Origin: an uncultured Fibrobacter sp.
Lineage (GTDB): Bacteria; Fibrobacterota; Fibrobacteria; Fibrobacterales; Fibrobacteraceae
DNA length: 11,663 nt
Assembly (NCBI RefSeq): GCF_900316465.1
Contig: NZ_ONDD01000044.1
Coordinates: 1-11,663 of the forward strand
Direction of reading: 5' to 3'
Each line of letters begins with the position of its first letter. The stretch's first letter is position 1. This document shows positions 1 through 6,856 of the stretch, piece by piece. The notes under the pieces were generated by a model, which saw only the letters and a list, made by a program, of their open reading frames with translations, ran no database searches and was not told the origin of the DNA. The position numbers and the translations under genes were made by a program.

Positions 1-1
1 C

Positions 2-3000
2 GGCGTGCTCGGTCGCGATATTTCGGGCAAGGGTGACTCGGGCCTGATTGAAGAAGCCTGCGACGCGATTCTCGATTTGGAATCTCGCCACCGCGACCAC
101 TTGCTGTGCTTCTTGCCGACCGAGCGCGACATTCAGGATTTAGCGGGGGAGCTTGCGCACGAATTGGACAGCGCGACTTTCGACGTGCTCCCGCTTTTCG
201 GGCGCATGAGTCCCGAAGAACAACGCCGCATTTTCAAGAATTCGGGCAAGACTCGCGTGGTGCTTGCGACAAACATCGCCGAAACTTCACTCACGATTCC
301 GGGAATCGCGTATGTGGTGGATACGGGTATGGCCCGCATCTCGCGATACAATGCGCAATCGAGAATTCAGGGGCTCCCAGTCGAAGAAATCTCGAAGGCG
401 AGTGCCCGGCAGCGCACAGGGCGCGCGGGGCGCGTAAAGCCTGGCGTATGTATTCGACTTTATTCGCCGGAAGATTTCGAAAAACGTGACGAGTTTACGG
501 AGCCGGAAATCCGGCGTAGTAATCTCGCGAACGTCGTTTTGCAATTGCGAAGCCTCGGGCTGGAACTGGAAAACTTCCCGTTCCTGCAATCGCCGCCGCA
601 TTCGGCATTCCGCGGCGCGTACAAGACGCTTTTTGAACTCGGCGCGTTGACTGCGGACAATTCCAGCGGTCATGTGACTAAGCTTGGCCGCGAAATGACG
701 CGGCTCCCGATGGACGTTTCGCTATCGGCAGTGCTTTTGCGGGCCCGAGAATCCGGCGTTTTGCAGCCGGCGCTCATCGTCTGCTCGGCCTTAAGCATTC
801 AGGATCCGCGCGTGGTCCCCGGCGAAGAGCCGGAGCGCACCCGAATCCGCCAGCTGCACCGCAAGTTTGCGGGCCACAAGAGTGATTTTCTGACTTTTGT
901 AAGCATGTGGAATGCCTTCTGCGCTGAATGGGATGGCAAATCTTGGAACAAGCTTCGCAAATTCTGCGACAAGTTCAGCATGCATTTCTTGCGTTGCCGC
1001 GAATGGATCGATTTGTACGACCAGTTCAGCCGCATTCTCGAAGTCAAGTTCGATAAGCGCGAATGCCCGCTCGACAGCTTCCATGCCGACAACTTACACA
1101 TCGCACTCCTTTCTGGATTCCTCGGGGGAGTTGCCCGCCGCGACATCGAAAACGGATGCTACCGCCTAGTGAGCGGGCGCGAAACCCATGTGTTCCCGGG
1201 CAGTGACCTTTACGGCAAGAGTGTGGAATGGCTCTTTAGCGCTGAAGTTCGCGAAACGAGCCGCATCTTCTTGAACAAGGGTGCCGAAATCAAGCCCGAA
1301 TGGATTATGCAGGTGGCAGAACCGTTCTGCACACGCCGCTGGTTCATGCCCACCTGGAATCAGGAACGCGGATTCGTGGAAGCGGTTGAAGAAGTCAGCT
1401 TCAGGGGCCTCGTGATCAGTCGTGGGCACCGAGTGGATTACGCCCGCGTGAATCCGGACGAATGTGCCGAAATCTTTTGGCGCGAGGCTGTGGTGCTCGG
1501 GCAAATGGCTCGCCCCTTCGCCTTCATGACCCACAACGAGCGCGTGGTCGAAGACTTGCACGGGCTCGAGGCTCGCAAACGCCAATTCGGACTTGCCCCC
1601 AGCGAAGATGCCCTGGTGGATTACTACGTGCGTATCGCCCCGCGGGTCAATTCTATTAAGACGCTCAAGGACTACATTCGCGAACATACCGACCAGTTCC
1701 TCAAATTTGACGCCAAATTCTGGCTAGATCAGAACGAAACCGGTGTCAGCTACACAGATTCGGGCTTTAGCAATCGCGCCTTCGATGCCTTGGCGAAGGG
1801 TGACAAGAAAAAGGGCCCCAAGCCGCAGGAACCACAGCTCGGCGGTTCCCTCGAACAGTTCCGAATCGAATGCCTTGACGATTCCAGTCGCATGGTCGTG
1901 GGCGAGATGGTCTTTGACGCGACCAAGGAATATGACGGCATTACGCTGGACCTGCCTTATGACTTAATTCCGCAACTGACGCCTGCGAAACTGGCGCTTT
2001 CCATTCACCAGTGGCGCGAATGGATGATTGAATCCATCGTGCGCGAAATGCCCAAGGCCGCCAAAAAGCAACTTGAAAATCGCCGGACATTCATCGATGA
2101 CGCTTTCTGTGACCGCCTGAAGACGGCTCCGCACAAGTCGCCCATGGTCTCGCTGTATGAAGTTTTTGCTGGAATCAAGCAGTTGGATTGCGACATTCCG
2201 ACCGTGACGCCCGAAAAGGAAAACCACCTGCGCTTGCATGCCAAGATTTTCAAGACTGGCTTCCCGGAGAAATTTGCCTGCGAGATTAATCCGGAATGGG
2301 GGAGTTTCAATTTGTTTGCCGCGGTCCGCCCGATTGTGGTGACCTTCGGCATCGATTTTGCGCTGGGCGACATGCGCTTTGGCTGGCGCCTGGGCGAATC
2401 GGCCCTCATGACTCCGGCAGAATCCGCCTTCTGGCAGAACTTCCGCAAGCGGGTAGAAGGTCGCGCAAATTCCTCGGTCGACGCAACCGCGCCCGAAACA
2501 GCCGCTCCCGAAGCTGTCGCGCAGGCCCTCATTACCGACCGCCTGAATCTGCTCGAAACTGGCGGCCTCTATTCCGACGGATTTAAGACGGCCCTGAAGG
2601 CCTGGGTGCTCAAGTCGCTTGCCGCCGACAAGCTGGATGCTAACCGTTGCGTGCGCTTTACCGGCCTGGAATTTTCCCGCGGCAAGAAAATCAACGATTT
2701 CAAGAATCTCGCTGCGACTTCGCGCAGCGAAGATGACGAGGTGCGCCTCGCCCTAGTGCGTGCGACTTACGAGTCGGCCCTGCTCGGCGCCGAATCCTTT
2801 GTTGCCTACTGGGACATTCTTCGCGAATTCTCGGTCGCCATGCGCCAAGGTGGCGACCACGCCCGCGACGCCCTCGGTGTCATCACGGCGAACCACAAGT
2901 CTATCAGTAAAATCGTTGCCCTCTACACCTCCGACAAGGAAATGACCCTGTTCGAACGCCTTTGCGTTTTAGGCGATATGATTCCTCCCTCAAGGCCCGA

Positions 3001-3271
3001 ATTATCGGTGCGCACGCTCCGCGAAAAGTTCCGGCCTTTCCTCAAGGCTCGTTTCATGAAGGACCATGAGCTCAAAAACGCCCGTGACCTGCTTTCGAAA
3101 ATGGAACGCCTTTCGCAAGACGACCCCGAGTACCCGGAACTTTACCTGCAGGCCAGCGCCATGCTCGAAAGTTTTGAAGTGCTCAAGTTCAAGCGCAAGG
3201 GTGACGATTCCGAAGATGTAATCGAAGTCGATGCCCTCGCCAAACTCAAGGGCCGCTTCGGACGACTCTAG
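2..3271 (+). CDS. hrpA: ATP-dependent RNA helicase HrpA, DEAH-box (5' end missing)
   Basis: DEAH/RHA-family RNA helicase that unwinds RNA with NTP hydrolysis; in E. coli HrpA is linked to mRNA processing and rescue of stalled ribosomes. The reading frame is open from base 2, so the window begins inside the gene. The Walker A and DEAH motifs must lie upstream, and the GTG at position 5 is not a credible start. Of 1089 visible residues, the first 165 or so are the end of the second RecA domain: motif IV around LLCFLP, motif V with ATNIAETSLTIPG (the DEAH/RHA hallmark) and motif VI QRTGRAGR (nt 410-433). The HA2 (ratchet) region follows at roughly residues 205-300, then an OB-fold region around 365-440. 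A long C-terminal extension from about 480 is typical of full-length HrpA (E. coli about 1300 aa). No frameshift is seen. The gene ends 55 nt before the next start. Confidence 0.95.
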   Translation, partial: GVLGRDISGKGDSGLIEEACDAILDLESRHRDHLLCFLPTERDIQDLAGELAHELDSATFDVLPLFGRMSPEEQRRIFKNSGKTRVVLATNIAETSLTIPGIAYVVDTGMARISRYNAQSRIQGLPVEEISKASARQRTGRAGRVKPGVCIRLYSPEDFEKRDEFTEPEIRRSNLANVVLQLRSLGLELENFPFLQSPPHSAFRGAYKTLFELGALTADNSSGHVTKLGREMTRLPMDVSLSAVLLRARESGVLQPALIVCSALSIQDPRVVPGEEPERTRIRQLHRKFAGHKSDFLTFVSMWNAFCAEWDGKSWNKLRKFCDKFSMHFLRCREWIDLYDQFSRILEVKFDKRECPLDSFHADNLHIALLSGFLGGVARRDIENGCYRLVSGRETHVFPGSDLYGKSVEWLFSAEVRETSRIFLNKGAEIKPEWIMQVAEPFCTRRWFMPTWNQERGFVEAVEEVSFRGLVISRGHRVDYARVNPDECAEIFWREAVVLGQMARPFAFMTHNERVVEDLHGLEARKRQFGLAPSEDALVDYYVRIAPRVNSIKTLKDYIREHTDQFLKFDAKFWLDQNETGVSYTDSGFSNRAFDALAKGDKKKGPKPQEPQLGGSLEQFRIECLDDSSRMVVGEMVFDATKEYDGITLDLPYDLIPQLTPAKLALSIHQWREWMIESIVREMPKAAKKQLENRRTFIDDAFCDRLKTAPHKSPMVSLYEVFAGIKQLDCDIPTVTPEKENHLRLHAKIFKTGFPEKFACEINPEWGSFNLFAAVRPIVVTFGIDFALGDMRFGWRLGESALMTPAESAFWQNFRKRVEGRANSSVDATAPETAAPEAVAQALITDRLNLLETGGLYSDGFKTALKAWVLKSLAADKLDANRCVRFTGLEFSRGKKINDFKNLAATSRSEDDEVRLALVRATYESALLGAESFVAYWDILREFSVAMRQGGDHARDALGVITANHKSISKIVALYTSDKEMTLFERLCVLGDMIPPSRPELSVRTLREKFRPFLKARFMKDHELKNARDLLSKMERLSQDDPEYPELYLQASAMLESFEVLKFKRKGDDSEDVIEVDALAKLKGRFGRL

Positions 3272-3297
3272 TTCCCGCGACTCCCGCGCCCGATATT

Positions 3298-3305
3298 TAT
3301 ATTTT
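3298..3305 (+). promoter_or_regulatory. Probable promoter -10/-7 box of the NIF3-family gene
   Basis: TATATTTT lies in an AT-rich patch in the 55-nt gap after hrpA. It matches sigma70 -10 at 5 of 6 (TATATT) and the Bacteroidota-type TAnnTTTG at all but the last base. Transcription would start near 3310, leaving a short leader that contains the SD at 3316-3320. No convincing -35 box is visible. The same box, TATATTTG followed by GC, precedes sufC on the other strand. Confidence 0.5.
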
Positions 3306-3315
3306 AGGCAAAAAA

Positions 3316-3320
3316 AGAGG
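3316..3320 (+). promoter_or_regulatory. Ribosome-binding site that fixes the NIF3-family start
   Basis: AGAGG lies 6 nt before the ATG at 3327. The frame is also open upstream to an ATG at 3231, but that start lies inside hrpA, would add 32 low-complexity residues (Ser/Arg-rich) and has no SD, so 3327 is chosen. Confidence 0.75.
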
Positions 3321-3326
3321 TCCCCG

Positions 3327-4091
3327 ATGCAACTTTCCGAATTCTCGACATGGCTAGACAACCTGCTTGAACCCAAGCTCTTTAAGGATTACTGCGTCGA
3401 CGGACTTTGCGTCGAAGCCTCCGACAAGGTCAGCCGAATCGTTTCGGGCGTCTCTTTCCGCGACCGCCTGATCGATGCCGCCATCGAAAACAAGGCCGAC
3501 TGCATTATCGTCCACCACCCGAATGGCTTCTGGAAAGGTGAAAACTGCAGGCTGGTCGGCAAGTTCGGCGAGCGCATGCGCCGCCTGATGCAGAACGGGA
3601 TATCGCTCTACGGCTTCCACCTGCCGCTCGACGGCCACATGGAAGTCGGCAACAATGTGCTTATAGCCAAAGCCTATGGCCTCCAGAATATCGAAGGGTT
3701 CCTCCGCGAAGGGGAACGTACCATCGGAGTCGTGGGGGAGTTTGCAACCCCCGTCGCCCGCGACGATTTTGAGACTCTTAGTGGTAAGGTGTTCGAACAT
3801 GGGGTGCAGCATGCTCTCCGTTACGGCAAGTCCGCCATTAAAAAACTTGCCGTCTGTAGCGGCTCGGCTGGTGCCCCCGCCATCGAAGAGGCTATCGCCC
3901 TCGGTTGCGACGCTTTCGTGACCGGCGAAATTAAGGAAGCGGTCCCCATCGCCTGCGAAGAACTCGGTTTCAACCTGTTCAGCTGCGGCCACCACCGTAC
4001 CGAAATCTTCGGTGTCCGGGCCCTCGCTGCCAAAATCCAGACCGAACTGGGTATCCCGGCCTCCTTTATCGATATCGATAACGAAGTGTAA
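3327..4091 (+). CDS. NIF3/YbgI-family dinuclear metal-centre protein
   Basis: 254-residue member of the NIF3 (YbgI, 'GTP cyclohydrolase I type 2-like') family: hexameric toroidal cytosolic proteins with a two-metal site. The biochemical role is still poorly defined across the family. The metal ligands of E. coli YbgI have clear counterparts at nearly the same positions: H63-H64 in IVHHPNGFW, D102 in HLPLDGHMEVGN, and H222 and E226 in CGHHRTE. The core GSAGAPAIEEAIALGCDAFVTGE is the usual family block before the last helix, and the length fits the family (about 250 aa) with no inserted PII-like domain. It follows hrpA by 55 nt but has its own promoter-like box and SD, and tandem terminators follow, so it may be transcribed alone. 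Family assignment is firm; the substrate is unknown. Confidence 0.9.
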   Translation: MQLSEFSTWLDNLLEPKLFKDYCVDGLCVEASDKVSRIVSGVSFRDRLIDAAIENKADCIIVHHPNGFWKGENCRLVGKFGERMRRLMQNGISLYGFHLPLDGHMEVGNNVLIAKAYGLQNIEGFLREGERTIGVVGEFATPVARDDFETLSGKVFEHGVQHALRYGKSAIKKLAVCSGSAGAPAIEEAIALGCDAFVTGEIKEAVPIACEELGFNLFSCGHHRTEIFGVRALAAKIQTELGIPASFIDIDNEV

Positions 4092-4130
4092 AAAAGCCTG
4101 TTTTTACACCCTGTGTAAAGTTACTTTTTT
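4090..4130 (+). terminator. Intrinsic terminator 1 after the NIF3-family gene (possibly bidirectional)
   Basis: Perfect 7-bp inner stem TTTACAC (4103-4109) / GTGTAAA (4113-4119) with a CCT loop, and an outer 7-bp pairing AAAAAAG (4090-4096) with CTTTTTT (4124-4130). The A-tract before and T-tract after give the symmetric form of a terminator that could work on both strands. It begins at the last base of the stop codon's A run. Confidence 0.75.
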
Positions 4131-4152
4131 ATTCCGGAAAAGTCGCTTTTTT

Positions 4153-4181
4153 GCCGTTTTTAGCCTGAAAATGGCGTTTTT
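4153..4181 (+). terminator. Intrinsic terminator 2 (tandem back-up)
   Basis: Stem GCCGTTTT (4153-4160) / AAAATGGC (4168-4175), 8 bp with one G-U pair and a 7-nt loop, followed by G and TTTTT (4177-4181). It stands just before the next promoter, as a second insulator. Between the two terminators, AAAAG-TCG-CTTTT (4138-4150) is a third, weaker hairpin. No gene is seen in the 169 bases from 4092 to 4260. Confidence 0.65.
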
Positions 4182-4225
4182 GAAGCGCTTTGGCCGTTGA
4201 GTGAGTCTCATCACACTATTTTACA

Positions 4226-4255
4226 TTGCCACACAAGACCTTTTTACTATCTTTT
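4226..4255 (+). promoter_or_regulatory. Promoter of the M23 peptidase gene
   Basis: -35 TTGCCA (4226-4231, 5 of 6 to TTGACA), 16-nt spacer, -10 TATCTT (4248-4253), which is also TATCTTTT in the TAnnTTTn form (4248-4255). The predicted transcription start is about 4260-4261, on or beside the GTG at 4261, which suggests a leaderless mRNA. Confidence 0.55.
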
Positions 4256-4260
4256 CGCCC

Positions 4261-5181
4261 GTGAATTTTTATAAAACAACCATACACTTCCAGAACTCCT
4301 CGAAGTCGATGACCGTCCACATGCCGGTGTTCCTTTTCAAGGCATGGCCTGTGCTTCGAATCTTTGTGGCGATTGGTGTATTGTTGTTTGTCGTCCAGAT
4401 GGTCTCGACCACGATTTACGACGGCATCCTGAACCATCAGTTGAACGAACGCCAAAAACTCGACAAGGAAATGTCCCAGATTCAGGGAACCCTCGACTAC
4501 CTGTCGAACACCACGGCTTCTTTCTTCTCCGACGAAAACCGCCTTTACGCAAGCTTTGGACTGCCGACCCAGGACAAGGGTTCCCGCGAACTCGGTACCG
4601 GAGGTTCTGTAAGCCCGAACTCCCTTTTGCTCCGCAAGACATCTCCGGTTTACGAACGCATGTCCATTTTGAATGAAACTGCCGAACGTATCCAGGGCAA
4701 GCTTGCGAACAATGACTCGTCTTTCCGTACCCTGAACAAGTTCATGGACCAGAAGCACTACATGTGGCGCTTTATTCCGTCCATTTCTCCGACTAACGGC
4801 CGCTACGCTTCGGCTTTCGGCCCCCGTATCCATCCGGTGACGGGTGAAGTCGGCAAGATGCACCAGGGTGTGGATATCGCAAACGAACGCTGGACCCCGA
4901 TTTACGCCCCTGCCGATGGTGTGGTGGAAGTCGCCCAGTTGAGTTCGACCTTCGGTAACTATGTGACGATTGACCACGGAAACGGCATCAAGACACGCTA
5001 TGGTCACATGCAGCTGTCTATTGTGCAGCCGGGCCAGTACTTGCACCGTTACCAGGTGATTGGTTATATGGGTAATACCGGCCGCTCCGTGGGTCCGCAC
5101 CTCCATTACGAGGTCTGGGTCCGCAATAGCCCGGTGAACCCGCTTGCCTATATGTTGCCCAACGAATATACCGTTGACTGA
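4261..5181 (+). CDS. Membrane-anchored M23 (LytM-type) peptidoglycan metallopeptidase
   Basis: 306-residue zinc endopeptidase-type protein expected to cut peptide cross-links of peptidoglycan on the periplasmic side. A short basic cytoplasmic N-terminus is followed by one membrane helix (about residues 31-48, VLRIFVAIGVLLFVVQMV), a likely coiled coil (about 58-80), a linker, and the M23 domain from about 180. Zinc ligands H201 and D205 (HQGVD) and H282 (HLHYE) are present, as are the conserved second-shell or catalytic histidines H249 (YGHM) and H280. The catalytic site therefore looks intact, unlike the degenerate EnvC/NlpD activators. Start choice: GTG 4261 lies directly after a good promoter. 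In-frame GTG 4201 lies upstream of that promoter, and ATG 4309 and 4321 would shorten the cytoplasmic segment; none of the four has an SD. The gene stands alone between the terminators and the 76-nt gap before the next gene. Confidence 0.88.
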   Translation: MNFYKTTIHFQNSSKSMTVHMPVFLFKAWPVLRIFVAIGVLLFVVQMVSTTIYDGILNHQLNERQKLDKEMSQIQGTLDYLSNTTASFFSDENRLYASFGLPTQDKGSRELGTGGSVSPNSLLLRKTSPVYERMSILNETAERIQGKLANNDSSFRTLNKFMDQKHYMWRFIPSISPTNGRYASAFGPRIHPVTGEVGKMHQGVDIANERWTPIYAPADGVVEVAQLSSTFGNYVTIDHGNGIKTRYGHMQLSIVQPGQYLHRYQVIGYMGNTGRSVGPHLHYEVWVRNSPVNPLAYMLPNEYTVD

Positions 5182-5228
5182 CGGTCCCGGGTAACACTCT
5201 GCTCCTAGAATATGGCGCCGCTTGTCGG

Positions 5229-5252
5229 CTAAGGGCAGCAACCCCTTAGGGG
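5229..5252 (+). promoter_or_regulatory. Hairpin overlapping the ribosome-binding site of the lamin-tail gene
   Basis: CTAAGGG (5229-5235) and CCCTTAG (5243-5249) form a perfect 7-bp stem with a 7-nt loop. The SD-like AGGGGG (5248-5253) begins in the 3' arm, 4 nt before the ATG at 5258, so folding would partly hide it. This could lower or regulate translation; no known riboswitch class is recognised. The rest of 5182-5228 has only a weak TAGAAT box and no T-tract terminator, so read-through from the M23 gene is possible. Confidence 0.35.
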
Positions 5253-5257
5253 GTCTC

Positions 5258-6085
5258 ATGAATCAGAATGCATTTTTGCGTTTGTACGCGCTTCTTTGGG
5301 GCGTGGCGTTTTTCTTTTTTGGCTTGGCCCGGGCGGCCGAAACTCCGGATCTCTACTTTACCGAGATTCACCATTGCCCTGTAGAACCCGAACCGGAATG
5401 GGTCGAAGTCTATAACGCTTCGGGGGGTCCGCTCCCGGTAGAGGAGTACCGCTTTTGCAACCGCGCCAAGAATTGGAGCGCCTCTCAGGGCAAGACCCGG
5501 ACCAAGCGCGACACCCTGGCCGCTTACGAGACCGTCATCTTCACCCGCGATACGCTCCTTTTGCGCGAATACCTTGGGTTCAAGGATGTGCGCCTCATTC
5601 AGTATGCCATGGGCTACCTGAACAATACCGCAGGTTCGCTTGCCATTTGCAAGGGGGATTCCGTCATCGACAGTGTGTCCTGGGATAAGGGGACGGTCGC
5701 GTGCCCTTCGGGGTTTAATCCGCAGACGGGCCGGGCCGAAAATACGCCGGGCTACCAGGGGCGGGTGAACCTGTACAAAGGCCGGTCTGCGGACAAAGGC
5801 GAGAAAACGCAAACGGCTAACCAGGCTCCTTTTACATTCCGGCTATCGACGCGTGTGGTGCGGGTGAACAAGACGCCCTTGCGGATTTTGGTGGAAAGCG
5901 ACTTGTCGGTGACGCTTCGGCTGCTGGATTCGGCTGGTCGCGAGCAATGGAAAACGGAGGTGCCACCGCATTCGAATACTTGGCTGAATGTCCCACTCAA
6001 TCATCTTTCGGGTATAGGTGTTGCCTATATCGCACTCATTTCGGGCAGCTACGAAAAGATGGTCGGATTCCTGATGAGGCCGTAA
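5258..6085 (+). CDS. Secreted lamin-tail-domain (LTD) protein
   Basis: 275 residues. A Sec signal peptide (residues 1 to about 26, hydrophobic run LLWGVAFFFFGL, cleavage near ARA|AE) sends it out of the cytoplasm. Residues about 30-170 fit a lamin-tail domain: DLYFTEIHH opening strand, the hallmark EWVEVYN (48-54), a GSLAICKG strand, and the ending TPGYQGRVN like the family's TPG-x-x-N close. A C-terminal Ig-like segment (about 192-275) with VTLRLLDSAGRE, and a final strand ending GFLMRP, resembles FlgD-type or sorting-type C-terminal beta domains. LTDs occur in many bacterial surface and secreted proteins, but no enzymatic motif is seen, so the role is unknown. ATG 5258 is chosen because it has the SD and begins the signal peptide; an upstream TTG at 5222 would disrupt the signal. 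The next gene starts 1 nt after the stop. Confidence 0.75.
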   Translation: MNQNAFLRLYALLWGVAFFFFGLARAAETPDLYFTEIHHCPVEPEPEWVEVYNASGGPLPVEEYRFCNRAKNWSASQGKTRTKRDTLAAYETVIFTRDTLLLREYLGFKDVRLIQYAMGYLNNTAGSLAICKGDSVIDSVSWDKGTVACPSGFNPQTGRAENTPGYQGRVNLYKGRSADKGEKTQTANQAPFTFRLSTRVVRVNKTPLRILVESDLSVTLRLLDSAGREQWKTEVPPHSNTWLNVPLNHLSGIGVAYIALISGSYEKMVGFLMRP

Positions 6086-6086
6086 C

Positions 6087-6854
6087 ATGCGAGGGGCGGT
6101 ACTATTAATAATATGGCTCGCGAACCTAGCCTTCGCCATGGACTTCCCCGGAGAATTTGTCCAAAATCCAGGTGGCTCGCTCGCCCTTTCGGGGCTCCCC
6201 GGGTACAAATCGAGCCCAGCAAGGTTTGCTGAACCTGGCTTCGGGTTGGCCTATGCGCAAGTGGAAGAGGCTTCCTTGCAGGTGGCGGGTGCTGCCGGCG
6301 AACTCGGTTTTTGGCGAGATTACCGACTGGCGTTCTTCAGTTCGTATCTTGAAATGGATTCCCTGTACAGGCAGGTTTATTCCGAATGGAATTTCTCGGT
6401 GGCAAAATTCTGGCTTGTTGGGGGAGTGGGCTATGGACTCTCAGTCAACTGGGTTCCGGATAATCAGATTTCCAGGGAAAACTGGACGACGAATCGTTAC
6501 AAGGCTGGGCTTGCCCTTTTGAAAAGTCCGCTTTCGCTTTCGTCAATGGTAGCCCTCGTCAATCACCGCTCATTTTATGACTTGGATTATGCGGTTGCCC
6601 TCCGGTTCCAGGGCGAACGATTTGGGGCATTTGTTGAATATGACGGAAACTCTATCGATGTTGGTCATTCTTTAACCTTTGCTCATGTGTTTGTGCTTTC
6701 GTCCTATCGGTTTCCGGAGTTTGCGGTGTCCGTATCACTTGGTTTTAGCTTTGAAGGGTTGGCTTTTTCAGGGGCATATGGTAATGCCCGCTCTATATGG
6801 GATTGGTTTGGATTTACGGCGGCGAAATCAGTGAAAAAAAAGACTATATTATAA
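6087..6854 (+). CDS. Exported protein, probable small outer-membrane beta-barrel
   Basis: 255 residues, family not recognised. Signal peptide at residues 1-17 (MRGAVLLIIWLANLAFA) with cleavage after AFA. The mature part opens with a segment rich in Gly, Pro and Ser (NPGGSLALSG), then repeats of about 10 alternating hydrophobic/aromatic residues (for example FSVAKFWLVGGVGYGLSV, FGAFVEYDG, FAVSVSLGFSFEGL) of the kind seen in outer-membrane barrels. The NPGG-x-LALSG opening faintly recalls the PorV/UPF0164 or FadL-like 'NPAgla' start; this is only an impression. The C-terminus is KKKTIL rather than the usual terminal aromatic, and that tail is encoded by bases that also hold the next gene's promoter box. 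SD GAGG (6076-6079) lies in the preceding gene, 7 nt before the ATG. It is very probably co-transcribed with the LTD gene. Confidence 0.6.
   Translation: MRGAVLLIIWLANLAFAMDFPGEFVQNPGGSLALSGLPGYKSSPARFAEPGFGLAYAQVEEASLQVAGAAGELGFWRDYRLAFFSSYLEMDSLYRQVYSEWNFSVAKFWLVGGVGYGLSVNWVPDNQISRENWTTNRYKAGLALLKSPLSLSSMVALVNHRSFYDLDYAVALRFQGERFGAFVEYDGNSIDVGHSLTFAHVFVLSSYRFPEFAVSVSLGFSFEGLAFSGAYGNARSIWDWFGFTAAKSVKKKTIL
6845..6852 (+). promoter_or_regulatory. Probable internal promoter of the PAS gene (leaderless type)
   Basis: TATATTAT, with a 5-of-6 match to TATAAT in its first six bases, sits at the 3' end of the barrel gene and ends 4 nt before the ATG at 6857. That ATG has no SD; upstream is A-rich (AAAAAAAAGA). 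Transcription starting 6-7 nt after the hexamer would begin at the ATG, as at the M23 gene. No good -35 is seen, so read-through from upstream also remains possible. Confidence 0.4.
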
Positions 6855-6856
6855 AT

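Noticed and set aside
2005..2532. 175-residue open frame on the minus strand inside hrpA
   Set aside because: Stop-poor antisense frame caused by the GC-rich codon use of hrpA, with no supporting start site or domain.
3354..3995. 213-residue open frame on the minus strand opposite the NIF3-family gene
   Set aside because: Antisense shadow; the plus strand carries all metal ligands of the family, and no motif is found in the minus frame.
5170..5185. ACCGT/ACGGT hairpin over the M23 stop codon as a terminator
   Set aside because: Only 5 bp and no T tract follows.
5206..5211. TAGAAT as a promoter of the lamin-tail gene
   Set aside because: Good -10 match, but there is no -35 at 16-18 nt; the nearest TTGACT (5174-5179) is 26 nt away. 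Not strong enough to list.
5182..5257. Possible known riboswitch in the leader of the lamin-tail gene
   Set aside because: No consensus core of the FMN, TPP, SAM, cobalamin, glycine or preQ1 classes could be recognised; only a simple hairpin is supported.
4216..5259. 347-residue open frame on the minus strand opposite the M23 gene
   Set aside because: It mirrors the M23 coding frame, has no SD or recognisable domain, and is rich in His/Arg/Val as expected of an antisense shadow. The plus-strand peptidase motifs are decisive.
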